Shown: in pieces, positions 1 to 9,123 of the stretch | Layout: each line of letters begins with the position of its first letter | Numbering within the stretch: the stretch's first letter is position 1 | Assembly: GCA_902796035.1 (NCBI GenBank) | Contig: CADBNR010000015.1 | Location: 1-64,000, forward strand | Direction of reading: 5' to 3' | DNA length: 64,000 nucleotides | From: an uncultured Bacteroidales bacterium | GTDB taxonomy: Bacteria > Bacteroidota > Bacteroidia > Bacteroidales > Muribaculaceae | Translations under genes and position numbers: made by a program | Notes under the pieces: model-generated | The model's database searches: none | Told to the model about the DNA's origin: nothing | What the model saw: the letters and a program-made list of their open reading frames with translations, nothing else

Positions 1-135
1 ACAGCCATAGCCAATCATCCGGCCTTATACCGCAGTATCACGCCCTTCTCACAACCTTTTCTGATGCCATTAACTGAATATCCCTAAATTATATTAAAAA
101 ATGTCGCTCCGTTCCGTCAGGATTGTAGCCGCCGA

Positions 136-353
136 TAGTAGCGCGGGCTGTCCCAGCCGCGCAAAGGGTGCGTACAGGTAGTAGCGCGGGCTGTCCTCAG
201 CCGCGCATGGAAACGGATAAAATTCCTATTGAAAATTAATCATAAGGCTTTTGGTCATTTTCTGTGCGCGGCTGGGACAGCCCGCGCTACTACCTACGCG
301 GCTGGGACAGCCCGCGCTACTATCGGCGTGGCTAGGGACAGCCCGCGCTACTA
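136..353. repeat. Cluster of five REP-like palindromic units downstream of a RAYT gene
   Basis: Five units begin TAGTAGCGCGGGCTG and fold into an imperfect hairpin (GCGCGG, one bulged G, CTG, short loop, CAGCCGCGC). Units at 136-162 and 179-206 are on the plus strand; those at 265-292, 296-322 and 325-353 are on the minus strand. Each has a GTAG tetranucleotide directly 5' of the hairpin. In known REP/RAYT systems a GTAG-like 5' guide is what the transposase recognises. Units 179-206 and 265-292 with their linker form a BIME-like module that recurs inverted at 1106-1219. The last unit overlaps the stop codon of the adjacent transposase. Confidence 0.85.
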
Positions 354-1007
354 ATGTTCGCGGAGCATTTCAAGGATTTCGGGTTCGACATACAATGTGT
401 AGTCTGATTCTGGCAGGTGTTTAGGATTCTGAATAATATACATTACAGTTTCATCAAAATCCTGACGACTACGCACAAGGGTATCGAAATGATATTTTTG
501 CCAAATCTTATCGGTCCGGCCTGTCACCTTGTTAATCTTGCGGGTCATGAATTTTTTAAGATTTTCGAACGTGTCGGTAATAGGGGTACTATCTAATGGT
601 GAAAGTAGAATATGTAAATGGTTTGGCATAATGACGTAAGCGTAAGTATGTATTTTCTTGCCGTCAATATATTTCAGTGAATCAGATACAATTTCTCGCT
701 CTTTGCCAGAGCGAAGTATACAGCTCCCCATTCCGGCATCAAGCCATTGCTGGATTCTCTCGGAGGCTTGTTCCTGCAATTTCCGATGTTCATCATCACT
801 CTGCCCGGTCATATCATTGAAATGATGATCAAAGCGTTCAATAAGGTCACGATATTCGGCAAGTTTAGATTGGGGGAGTGAATCAGCTAATCGGCAAGTC
901 AGGAACATCACGGCGTCATTCTGTTGCCAATGAGGAAGATCGTTATTATGAATATCAATATGAAGAGACTTGTTGACGAAATGGATTTCCATGGCTTCTT
1001 TTTTCAT
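351..1007 (-). CDS. REP-associated tyrosine transposase (IS200-like Y1 family)
   Basis: A 218-residue protein with the Y1/HUH transposase signature: MPNHLHILL gives the His-hydrophobic-His pair (H130, H132). A later YIIQNP segment (Y190) sits at the spacing where RAYT proteins carry their catalytic tyrosine, and a WQKYHFDTLVR segment precedes it as in RAYTs. Proteins of this family nick and rejoin single-stranded REP hairpins. Context supports that role, because the gene is bracketed by REP-like hairpins and its TAG stop lies inside one. The first ATG is used; a second Met at residue 6 is possible. No accessory gene or second inverted-repeat-type transposase is nearby, so it looks like a single-copy, vertically kept RAYT rather than an active insertion sequence. 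Family call is strong; catalytic Tyr assignment is inferred from spacing. Confidence 0.88.
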   Translation of the reverse strand: MKKEAMEIHFVNKSLHIDIHNNDLPHWQQNDAVMFLTCRLADSLPQSKLAEYRDLIERFDHHFNDMTGQSDDEHRKLQEQASERIQQWLDAGMGSCILRSGKEREIVSDSLKYIDGKKIHTYAYVIMPNHLHILLSPLDSTPITDTFENLKKFMTRKINKVTGRTDKIWQKYHFDTLVRSRQDFDETVMYIIQNPKHLPESDYTLYVEPEILEMLREH

Positions 1008-1105
1008 GCAACGGCTCGGTGAGGTTGATTATTGTGCTGATTGTCAGAAAATAGTGGCGGGGTTTGGAGGTTAGCCTGTCTCTCTGTGCAATTAGTGGCA
1101 GGCGG

Positions 1106-1219
1106 TAGTAGCGCGGGCTGTCCCCAGCCGCGCATAGAAAATGACCAAAAGCCTTATGAAAAAAGATCAATAGGCATTTTATCCGAGTTGATGCGCGGCT
1201 GGGACAGCCCGCGCTACTA
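1106..1219. repeat. Inverted copy of the REP-linker-REP module upstream of the RAYT
   Basis: REP-like units at 1106-1134 (plus) and 1192-1219 (minus) enclose a linker of about 58 bp. The linker matches the reverse complement of the linker at 207-264 (shared AGAAAATGACCAAAAGCC and ATTTTATCCG blocks), so the transposase is flanked by two inverted copies of the same module. Confidence 0.8.
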
Positions 1220-1246
1220 AAAAAGGCCCCGCCGGATGGCGGAGCC
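1219..1246 (-). terminator. Intrinsic terminator of the 1521-residue surface protein gene
   Basis: Read on the minus strand, a 9-bp stem (GGCTCCGCC / GGCGGGGCC, one mismatch) with a short loop is followed by six T residues. It lies 25 nt past the stop codon of the gene ending at 1271 and abuts the REP module. Confidence 0.8.
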
Positions 1247-1270
1247 TCGTATAGAGGTTAGGGGATGTCC

Positions 1271-4200
1271 TTACTTCACGATGACTTTCACGCTCTTGGA
1301 GCCGGCCTTCACTACGTAGACACCGGCGGGAACGGAGATGGTCTCGCGGTCGGAATCGGCCTTGCCGTTGGCAACTACCTTACCGTCGGCGGTGCTGACG
1401 GTCACGGTCTGGCCCTCGAAGCCTCGAACCACGATCAGGTTCTTGCCGGTGGCGACAGCCTGTGAGGCCTCGAGGCTGTCAAGACCCGACTGACCGTAAA
1501 CGATAGTGGCGGTGTTGGACAGGCTTCCGGCACCTTCGTTGTACAGAGCGACCACAACATAACTGTATTCGGTGCCCTTCACTACGTCGGTATCGGCGTA
1601 AGCCGTGTTCTCGACCGGAGCCTCGTTCAGTTTCACGCCGTCGCGGTATACATCGTAACCCATCAGCGATGTCTCGCTTGTAAATGCGGGAGCCGGGGTT
1701 AGGGTGACATCGTCCACCATCAGCATGAAGCTGCTGGAAGCGTAGCTGCGGATGGCGAAGCGTGTGGCTCCCTCAGGAAGCTCGACGGTGTATTCAGTCC
1801 ATTCGTTGGGAACGGATGCCACAGCAGAGCCTTCGATAACCTGGAAGTCCTTGGGATCGGTGCTTCCGGTGCTGTAGAGAACCTCGATAGTCTCGGGATA
1901 CTCTGCAGAGTAGCTCTTTGCCCAGAAGGAAACGGACTGTGCGTCGCCGGCGAGTTCGGGCGAAATAGCCCAGTCATCGGCCTGGCCGTCGTCGTAACGG
2001 AACATGGAGAACAGATACTTCGAGCCGCTATGAGCCTCGAAGGTCTTGTTGCCTGCGCCTAAAACGTCCTGATCCCAGATCCAGAAGCTACCCTTGGTCT
2101 GGCCGCCTGCGATGCAGGGAATATCCATATCCTGGATGCCGCCTACAGGCGAGTCATCGACGTCAACGAAAATCCAGTCGCCATATTCGGCGGCGAATGC
2201 GTCGCCATCCTCGAAGTCATAGGTGACGGGCTCGGGAGCCTTGACAGTCATGTCGGGCTCGTTCCATGTCAGAGCCACTGCGTTGTCGCTGTCGGCGGCG
2301 GCCAGTTCGGTGGCACCCGGCAGTCTGGACTCCCTGGGAGTTACCGTCACGGTCGCGGTCTCGTTGTTGTCGGTGTTCGCATCACCGGCCTGTACAAGCA
2401 CTGCATAGTACTCGACGGGTTCGGCGGCGACGGGCGACATGGTCTGTGCGAACACAACCTGTCCCTCGGCATACGGTGCCAGTTCCACGCCGGCTTTCTC
2501 GGCTACCTTGTCGCCGTTGGCATAGAGCTCGACCGAATAGTCGGTGGCGGTGCTGATACCATAGTTGGCAACGTCAACGGTGACATTGTATTCGGCGCCG
2601 TTGGCAACGCGTACGGGAGCCTTGACGTCAAGAGCCACCATGTCTTTCTGCACCATGTTGACCAGCTTATAGCCGTTCCATATGAAGTACTGCTTCTCGT
2701 CGGAGAAGTCGATGCGTACGGTAAAGCTTACCCAGCCTTTGTTCTGGAACTTGGCGGGCAGTTCGATGGTCATGGTCTGGAATCCGTCGGGGAATCCATA
2801 GAGGTACGACTCATTGAAGATTTCCTCCATCTCCACGCCGAATGCCTGAGCGTAAACGGTCACGTTCCGGGCAGCGCCTACATAGTAGTTGAGCTGTAAG
2901 GAAGCCTTGTTGGCACCCTTGGTAGACATCGGGGGGAGGAACAGATAGCCGTAGGCATCGTTGAGGCCGGTGGCTACGACTGCAGATCCGCCGTTGCCGA
3001 AGGCGGGATTGATTTCGGACAGGTCGGCGGGTGTCTGGATTACGTCGGCCCAGGTCTCGGCGGTGTCGAGGCCCATGATATCCATGCCGCCTGCGGTGTT
3101 GAACATGATGGGCTGGATGTCGGCGTTGCCGGTGTTGAAGTTCTCGATAACAGGCAGGGCGTAAGGCTCGCCGAGGGTCATGCTGCTGTACAGCAGCTCA
3201 CCGGTTCCCGCCACATTCTCGGCTGCGATTCCTAACTCATATACTCCGAGGGGGGCGCCTTCGTCAAGGAGATCGGCGTCGAGTTCGGTGAGAGTGCCCA
3301 AGTCGGCTATCTTGACCCAGTTGTCGTAGGTGCCGAGCCATCCCAGATCGATGGGCTGGTTCTGGAACAGTGCGTAGGTCAGTTCATTCTTGTTGATGTA
3401 ACCGCCGTTGATGCCCTCTTCGGGAGCGTCATATCTGGCGTATATGCCATAGTTGGACTCGTTGGCGGTCAGTGTCATGTTTGTGACGGCTGCGGGTGCC
3501 ACGACTCCGGTATAAGCGGTGACGGTTACCGAGAAACCGAGAGCATCCCCCTGCATGGTCTGGATGATGATGTCGTTGTCACCCTGTAAGGTCATGACCT
3601 CGGCTGATACCTCGGCTCCGGGAGCACCTGTCACGGTCTTATAGTCCACGTCGGTCTCGACAGTAGCCTCTACCTCGCCGGTGAGTGCGCTTCCGTCGTT
3701 TGCCTTGGTGGGAAGGTTGAATCTGACGGTGGCATTAAGGGCACCCTGTGCGCCGGGTGTCACGGTCACGTTCTCGACGATGCCGGGACCCTTGGAGGAG
3801 ATGTCGGACAATTCGAGTGCGAAATTATTGACATATATTCTAAGCAGGTCGGGTTCGGAAACGCCCTTGATGGCGATATACCATTGTCCGTCCTCGGGGA
3901 TGATGAAGTCGCAGCCAAGGTTCTTCTTGTCAGAATCACGCCAGTCGATTACGGTGCGGTCCATTACCTTGGTGGTCATGCCGGCGGCGGTAGGTTCCCG
4001 GCCGATCCATACTTCCACGGCCTCCTCATAGACAGAGCTTGCAGCCCATGCGTCGAACGAGAAGTGGTGCAGCTTGCTGATGTCCTTGATCATGACCGGA
4101 GGCAGGATCAGGTAGTCGTCCATCTGAGCGGTGGAGTTGTAACGGATGGAGAAGGTACTGTCGGCGGCACTGTACGTCCATTTCTGACGGTCGTTGTTGT

Positions 4201-5836
4201 TGTCGACAATGGTGAACAGACGGGCTTCGGCAGGAGTGGGATCGAGACGCATCGGCTCGCTGTAGGGCTGTCCGAACATCACGTCGTTGGATGTTCCTTC
4301 AGGACCGGTCAGACCGTTGAACGTGGCGGTAACCCTGGCCACGTAGTTGGTCATCTCGGCATTGACCGGCAGGTTGGTGGGACAGGATGTCGCGGAGATG
4401 CCGTCGGCAACCGGGTTGCCGTTGATCGTCACGTTGTATGTCACCTTGGCGGGATCTACATAACCGTTGTGAATACCGGTGGTGACCGGATCCCAAGTCA
4501 CGGTGACGGGTGTCAGCCTGACATTTGCGGGAGCGGTGGGAGTATCGTTGCCGATATAAACCGTTTCCATACCGGCTTTGCCGGTGTGGTTGTCCTTGGC
4601 GGCGGAGCAAGAGAAGGTCACCTCGCCGGAAGCTGTGGCGGTATAATTGGCGGTAACCTCGGCGCCGGGAGCGGCCGAGCCCGTTGCAATCTGCTCGCCG
4701 TCGGCCTTGATGACATAAGTCAGCTGGCCGGTGAGGTCTGATGCCTCAACCTTGTCGGCTGTCTTGGTCGGCATTACGAATGTAACGGTACCGGTGAGCG
4801 ATCCGTCGGGGAAGGATGCCGTTCCGAATTTGGGAGTGGCTGGAGCCAGAGGATCAGCCGCGCGGACCTCGTCGACATAGAGGCAACCGGTCTGGGGCGC
4901 GCCATTGATGCGGCATACAGTCGTCACGGCTTTGGTGGTGGCGTCGATGGAAAGAAGCGTCGATGTCCTTGTGCCGTCGTGCAGGTTGAACAGGTAGCTG
5001 TCGCTGATGTAGTCATAGGCGAACCCACCGAGATACTGCGTCCTGAGACCTGCGATCAGTTCGGGATTGCTCAGATTGCCGGTGGCTGCGTCCACAGTGG
5101 CAATCACCATACCTTCAGTGGTGTTGGCCAGGGCCATGAACTTGTCGGTCTTGCTGTTGTAGGTCAGGGCAAAGGGGAATACGTCGGAAGCGATTATTGC
5201 GGTGCTTTCGAGCGTGTTGCAGTCCAGTTTCACCCATCCGTTGATGGCATAACCGTAGATGGCATTTTCACGCGGATTGTACGCGGAGCGCTGAGGCATA
5301 TTGCCTAACTGCTCGTTTGTGGAGATTTCCACTTCTCTCTTTACGGTGCCGGTGTTCAGGTCGTAAGCGCGATAGTATAGGTCGCTTACATTGGAGCCGC
5401 TCTGGATATACTCCACGGTGTAGATTTCCTTCAGGTCGGGATTCACACCGAGACCGTGTACGGCCGAGCTGGAGAAGAGGCGGGTTACGGCGCCTGTGGC
5501 CGGATTGACTTTAATGACGCCGCGCTGTGCCGCAGGCGTAAGGACTCCGGCAAAGAGGTTGTCGGTTGTGACAGGGGCCTTGGCCTTTGATTTGGCAGGC
5601 GCTGTCGGAATCAATGCCCGTGTGGTGCCACTCTTCTTCTCTACCAGTCCGGGAACAGCCGAGGTCCCGACGGTAAGGGCGTTGTCACGCACCGGCAATT
5701 TCAGAGAAACAGCCCGTTCTGTCCTGGCTTTGGAGGATGCGCTCAGCTTTCGGGCCTTGGTGGGCTGTAGCTGCGCCTGAGCGAATGCTCCAACGCCAAG
5801 CATCAGAGACAGACCAATCATGGTCAGTTTTCTCAT
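1271..5836 (-). CDS. Large secreted multi-domain protein with fibronectin III and cleaved-adhesin (choice-of-anchor J) domains
   Basis: A 1521-residue protein. Residues 1-21 form a Sec signal peptide ending around AFAQAQ. About residues 90-330 look like a repeating beta-propeller-style read-out (GAVTRLFS, LDCNTLEST, VDAATGNLSN). Several Fn3-like modules follow (VTWDPVTTGIHNGYVD, LTWNEPD). At least two jelly-roll cleaved-adhesin/choice-of-anchor J domains carry DDWAISPEL-type and DDYLILPP-type motifs. The last 70 residues resemble the type IX/DUF6383-like C-terminal beta domain (ISVPAGVYVV..VKVIVK). It is probably exported and cell-surface attached or released. Paralogues with the same plan lie at 49030, 53453 and 56924, and the C-terminal domain is closest to that of the 49030 gene. 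The substrate is unknown; no enzyme motif was seen. No clear -7 box was found upstream. Confidence 0.82.
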   Translation of the reverse strand: MRKLTMIGLSLMLGVGAFAQAQLQPTKARKLSASSKARTERAVSLKLPVRDNALTVGTSAVPGLVEKKSGTTRALIPTAPAKSKAKAPVTTDNLFAGVLTPAAQRGVIKVNPATGAVTRLFSSSAVHGLGVNPDLKEIYTVEYIQSGSNVSDLYYRAYDLNTGTVKREVEISTNEQLGNMPQRSAYNPRENAIYGYAINGWVKLDCNTLESTAIIASDVFPFALTYNSKTDKFMALANTTEGMVIATVDAATGNLSNPELIAGLRTQYLGGFAYDYISDSYLFNLHDGTRTSTLLSIDATTKAVTTVCRINGAPQTGCLYVDEVRAADPLAPATPKFGTASFPDGSLTGTVTFVMPTKTADKVEASDLTGQLTYVIKADGEQIATGSAAPGAEVTANYTATASGEVTFSCSAAKDNHTGKAGMETVYIGNDTPTAPANVRLTPVTVTWDPVTTGIHNGYVDPAKVTYNVTINGNPVADGISATSCPTNLPVNAEMTNYVARVTATFNGLTGPEGTSNDVMFGQPYSEPMRLDPTPAEARLFTIVDNNNDRQKWTYSAADSTFSIRYNSTAQMDDYLILPPVMIKDISKLHHFSFDAWAASSVYEEAVEVWIGREPTAAGMTTKVMDRTVIDWRDSDKKNLGCDFIIPEDGQWYIAIKGVSEPDLLRIYVNNFALELSDISSKGPGIVENVTVTPGAQGALNATVRFNLPTKANDGSALTGEVEATVETDVDYKTVTGAPGAEVSAEVMTLQGDNDIIIQTMQGDALGFSVTVTAYTGVVAPAAVTNMTLTANESNYGIYARYDAPEEGINGGYINKNELTYALFQNQPIDLGWLGTYDNWVKIADLGTLTELDADLLDEGAPLGVYELGIAAENVAGTGELLYSSMTLGEPYALPVIENFNTGNADIQPIMFNTAGGMDIMGLDTAETWADVIQTPADLSEINPAFGNGGSAVVATGLNDAYGYLFLPPMSTKGANKASLQLNYYVGAARNVTVYAQAFGVEMEEIFNESYLYGFPDGFQTMTIELPAKFQNKGWVSFTVRIDFSDEKQYFIWNGYKLVNMVQKDMVALDVKAPVRVANGAEYNVTVDVANYGISTATDYSVELYANGDKVAEKAGVELAPYAEGQVVFAQTMSPVAAEPVEYYAVLVQAGDANTDNNETATVTVTPRESRLPGATELAAADSDNAVALTWNEPDMTVKAPEPVTYDFEDGDAFAAEYGDWIFVDVDDSPVGGIQDMDIPCIAGGQTKGSFWIWDQDVLGAGNKTFEAHSGSKYLFSMFRYDDGQADDWAISPELAGDAQSVSFWAKSYSAEYPETIEVLYSTGSTDPKDFQVIEGSAVASVPNEWTEYTVELPEGATRFAIRSYASSSFMLMVDDVTLTPAPAFTSETSLMGYDVYRDGVKLNEAPVENTAYADTDVVKGTEYSYVVVALYNEGAGSLSNTATIVYGQSGLDSLEASQAVATGKNLIVVRGFEGQTVTVSTADGKVVANGKADSDRETISVPAGVYVVKAGSKSVKVIVK

Positions 5837-5885
5837 GATTACTTTGGGTTAGTTAAACGTTGATTTGTAATTGTTTATCCAGTCT

Positions 5886-5911
5886 GGGGCGACCTCGTCA
5901 CGAGATGTCCC
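5886..5911. repeat. Imperfect palindrome in the leader of the 1521-residue gene
   Basis: GGGGCGACCTCGT / ACGAGATGTCCC forms an imperfect stem with a CTCGT-C-ACGAG core. It lies 50 nt upstream of the start at 5836. It could be a third REP-like family or a leader hairpin; only one copy is seen here. Confidence 0.4.
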
Positions 5912-5962
5912 GATTAACATCCTTTCTCCTTTTGAGACAAGTAATATTCTATCTTATTGGTA

Positions 5963-5990
5963 CTGCAGGCAGCCGCAAGGCTGCCTGCAG
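5963..5990 (-). terminator. Perfect 12-bp hairpin after the M6 protease gene
   Basis: CTGCAGGCAGCC and GGCTGCCTGCAG pair perfectly around a 4-nt loop, 18 nt past the protease stop codon. There is no good T tract on the minus strand, so it may be a processing or stability hairpin rather than a classical intrinsic terminator. Confidence 0.55.
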
Positions 5991-6007
5991 TTAACAGTCG
6001 CGTGTCG

Positions 6008-8854
6008 TTACTTCACGATTACCTTATGTGTGCCGTTCTGGGTGCGGATGATGTAGCATCCGGCCGAGGGGAGCTCGACGGCGTCGGTGCCGGCAGATAC
6101 CGTGCGGCCTGCCAGGTCGTAGACCGTGATGCGGCCCTGGGCGTATGCCTTGCGGCCCGATACCTTGAAGCCGTCCTTGGCTTCGGTCACTCCGATGATG
6201 CCAGAGTTGCCCGAGCCTTCGGCAGTGTTGACGCCGATCTCGTTGCTTTCCTTCGACACGAGGTTGCCGTCATGTCCGGTGACCTTGTAATAGTATGCGG
6301 TGAGAGGCTGCAGGCCGGTCACCTTAAAGGTCAGATCGGTACCTACGTTCTTGTTGCGGAGTCCTGCCAGATACTCCGGCTCGGCCTCGTTGCCGTAGTA
6401 AACCACCACGTCATCGAGAGCAAGGGAACCGTTCTTACCCTCGCGAATGAAGTCGATGCGGATGCGTGTGGTTCCGGCGGGAATATTTTCGGCGGTCAGT
6501 GTCTTGCCGTTGGAACGGGGCACCAGGTCGTGACGGATTTCCAGCCACTTGCCATTGGTGTAGCCGTAGAGACGGACCTCGTCCTTGTCGCCGGTGTTGG
6601 CGCCATATACCCAGTAGGAAACCTTGGACACGCCGTCGGGGTATTCGGGGCTGGTGAGCGTGTCGCCGCTCTTGGCCATGCGCAGCGAGGGTATTTCGTT
6701 GCCCGAATATGTCTTCATCGAATAAGTAGAGCCGGATGTGGACTTCCAACCCTCGGGCATGCCTGCGATGCCGCCGGTGAAGTCAACCACCTGCTCCAGC
6801 GGCTCTCCGAGCTTCTTGGTGTAGACCGAAACGGTGTACGAGTCGGCGTCCTTGAGGCTCTCCCAGTTGGCGGTGAACGAATCGGACTCGACATCGGTGG
6901 CGGCAAGTGCGACGGGTGCGAAGAACGTGATGTTCAGGTCGGCGGTGGTGACTTTGACAGGTGCGGACTCCTCCGACATGCCCCAGCCGTCGGTGTATGT
7001 GACGGTATAGTAATAAATGGTGGAGGGATTCAGGTCCTCGATGACGCACTGCGAGGCATTCTCCATGTTCCGCATGTTGTAGCCTTCCACATAATTGCGC
7101 TTGTCGCCGTTGGTCGTGAACACGGACAGCAGAGTGCTGTATTCGGGACTTCCCTTCCATTTCGCGGTGAATCCGTATGGAGTGATGTCGGTAGGGCTGT
7201 AGGTCAGAGGCGCGGGGAGATCGATGCCGCCGCCGCTGATTTTGAAGCGGATGTTGCCATCGATTTCCTGGATGTCGGTCAGAGGCGCGTCAATGGCCGT
7301 GCCGTTCCATGTCTTCATGGCCGGACGTGTGTCGGCAGTGAACTCCGTGACGTTGGAAGCACCCGGGAACGCGTCGCCGTCGCGCGTGTAGTCACTCTGG
7401 GTGCCGTCGGCTTCCTCGATGTCAACATACTGATGGCCCGGCGTATTGTTCACCTCGTTGCGGTTCCAGGTATAGTCATCGTAGTCCACGTGCCATACCA
7501 GCATTCCGTGGCCGGGAATGTAGGCGTCCCAGCCTTGCTGCTGGCGGTTCTCGACCAGGAAGAACTCAGTATCCTTGGGTGTGCGTATCACACCGGCCAC
7601 ATTCTCGGAGATGGGAGGCAGGAACGCATTGGCCGGATCCTTTATCTCTTTAGGCTCCATCCATCCGAGGGCATAGCGTTCGAAGGCGCCATACATGGGA
7701 GGCGTCATGCCGTCGTTGTTGTAGGGACCGTAGTCCAGCGCGCTCCAGGCGCCGGGCGTGAACGAACTGGTGTAACGGGTGGCATACAGGTCCGGAAGAC
7801 CCATCACGTGGCTGAACTCGTGGATGAACGTGCCGACGCCGTCGGGGCGGCTGCCTTCCCATTCGTTGGAGCAGCCGTAGGTGTAGATGCGTACCCCGTC
7901 GAAGTATAGGTTGGGATAGCCGGCCGAAGACATGTTCCAGCTGTGGGGCCATACCGTGTCGGCCGAGCCGCCAGATGCCTCGCCACGTCCGGCGTAGAAG
8001 ATGAAGATATTGTCGACGGTCCCGTCGTGGTTGCGGTCATATTCCGTGAAGTCGATCTGATCATCAAGTAGCTCACAGGCTTCCTTCACCATGTCGGCCG
8101 GATGCTGGTCGTCGCCGCCATAGCCGTTGCCGCCGTAATAGCTCATGTTCTTGCTCAGCGTGATGGGACCGAACACGTCGAAGTCGCAGTTGAAGTTGCC
8201 ACCCGAGTTGAGGCTGAAGTATTCCTTGGCGCATCCCGTACCTCCGTAGTCGTTGAAACCGGTCTGGTTGAGCATGCGTGAGAAATAATCGTGCGGGTCG
8301 TCAAGCTTGAACTTGGTGTCCTGATATTCCACCAGGATGACGATGGCCTTCTGGTTGCCGTATGCGGGGAAGCGCAGGTCGGGGAAGAGACCGTAGCCCC
8401 GCTCGTACGGAGGCCCGTCGTTGGAGTCGGCCTCATGGGCCGGAGCCGATTTCATCGAGGACCCGGCCTGAGAGGCGAAGCGCTCGCGGCGCGGGAGCGT
8501 CCCGGCGTATGCTTTTACGCGTTCGCCCACATCCGAAAGGCTTACTTTCTTCAGGAACGCCGTGGACTTGCTGTCGCGTCGGGCAAGCTCGGTGGCCTTG
8601 ATGCCCGAGTTTACAAGCTTGCCCTGCGCGGTGTAGTCGCAGTAATAGAAGTTGCCGTCCACCTCCGTGAGGGGGTAGCCGTCTTCGGTGAAGTACTGGT
8701 GGAAATATTCGTCGCCCACAAGGCGTACGGATAGCGTCGTTCCGTCGGCGCCCGTCACCTTAAGCACGCCCGGCTTCGCCGGAACAGCCTGTGCGGACAG
8801 CCCGCACATCAACGCTGCCGACAATACGGCGCAGGATAGTATGGAATGTCTCAT
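6008..8854 (-). CDS. Secreted M6-family (immune-inhibitor A-like) zinc metalloprotease with Fn3 and cleaved-adhesin domains
   Basis: A 948-residue protein with a signal peptide (residues 1-23, cleavage near AQA). A propeptide-like region follows to about 150, then the M6 catalytic domain (about 160-440). That domain contains HEFSHVMGLPD, which supplies zinc ligands H345 and H349, catalytic E346 and a downstream D355. NHDGTVDNIFIFYAGRGEASGG (here about 275-296) and DTVWPHSW are typical of the family. After the protease come Fn3-like modules (PTDITPYGFTAKW, ATDVESDSFTANW), a cleaved-adhesin domain (about 700-820) and a C-terminal tail ending HKVIVK like that of the 1521-residue neighbour. The role is an extracellular or surface endopeptidase; its substrate cannot be read from sequence. 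It has its own promoter, so it is probably not co-transcribed with the gene downstream. Confidence 0.92.
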   Translation of the reverse strand: MRHSILSCAVLSAALMCGLSAQAVPAKPGVLKVTGADGTTLSVRLVGDEYFHQYFTEDGYPLTEVDGNFYYCDYTAQGKLVNSGIKATELARRDSKSTAFLKKVSLSDVGERVKAYAGTLPRRERFASQAGSSMKSAPAHEADSNDGPPYERGYGLFPDLRFPAYGNQKAIVILVEYQDTKFKLDDPHDYFSRMLNQTGFNDYGGTGCAKEYFSLNSGGNFNCDFDVFGPITLSKNMSYYGGNGYGGDDQHPADMVKEACELLDDQIDFTEYDRNHDGTVDNIFIFYAGRGEASGGSADTVWPHSWNMSSAGYPNLYFDGVRIYTYGCSNEWEGSRPDGVGTFIHEFSHVMGLPDLYATRYTSSFTPGAWSALDYGPYNNDGMTPPMYGAFERYALGWMEPKEIKDPANAFLPPISENVAGVIRTPKDTEFFLVENRQQQGWDAYIPGHGMLVWHVDYDDYTWNRNEVNNTPGHQYVDIEEADGTQSDYTRDGDAFPGASNVTEFTADTRPAMKTWNGTAIDAPLTDIQEIDGNIRFKISGGGIDLPAPLTYSPTDITPYGFTAKWKGSPEYSTLLSVFTTNGDKRNYVEGYNMRNMENASQCVIEDLNPSTIYYYTVTYTDGWGMSEESAPVKVTTADLNITFFAPVALAATDVESDSFTANWESLKDADSYTVSVYTKKLGEPLEQVVDFTGGIAGMPEGWKSTSGSTYSMKTYSGNEIPSLRMAKSGDTLTSPEYPDGVSKVSYWVYGANTGDKDEVRLYGYTNGKWLEIRHDLVPRSNGKTLTAENIPAGTTRIRIDFIREGKNGSLALDDVVVYYGNEAEPEYLAGLRNKNVGTDLTFKVTGLQPLTAYYYKVTGHDGNLVSKESNEIGVNTAEGSGNSGIIGVTEAKDGFKVSGRKAYAQGRITVYDLAGRTVSAGTDAVELPSAGCYIIRTQNGTHKVIVK

Positions 8855-8901
8855 ATATGATAATTATCAATTGAAATACTATAATAGCATAGAAACGCTG
8901 A

Positions 8902-8933
8902 CAAATTTAGCAAATTTTTATTTATAATGCAAA
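8902..8933 (-). promoter_or_regulatory. Bacteroidota sigma-ABfr promoter for the M6 protease gene
   Basis: On the minus strand TTTG (8930-8933), a 20-nt spacer and TAAATTTG (8902-8909) match the Bacteroides -33/-7 consensus. The predicted transcript starts about 40 nt upstream of the ATG. Confidence 0.8.
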
Positions 8934-9060
8934 AAAAGTGTCAAAAAGAGCAATTGATGATTGAAAAACTGAAATAGTTGTAATCTTTACACTCAAAATC
9001 CCTATTAATCCGATTGAACCCGATTAATCCCGAAAAACCGATAAATCCCTAAAATCCGGA

Positions 9061-9099
9061 AAAATAAAAAAAGAGGGCGCGCCGTCAGGCACGCCCTCG
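9061..9099 (-). terminator. Intrinsic terminator of the frdCAB operon
   Basis: The stem GAGGGCG (9074-9080) / CGCCCTC (9093-9099), with an inner GC-rich extension, is followed on the minus strand by a T-rich run (9061-9073). It lies 25 nt after the frdB stop. Confidence 0.9.
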
Positions 9100-9123
9100 C
9101 TTGGCGGTCGATACACGACCGGA

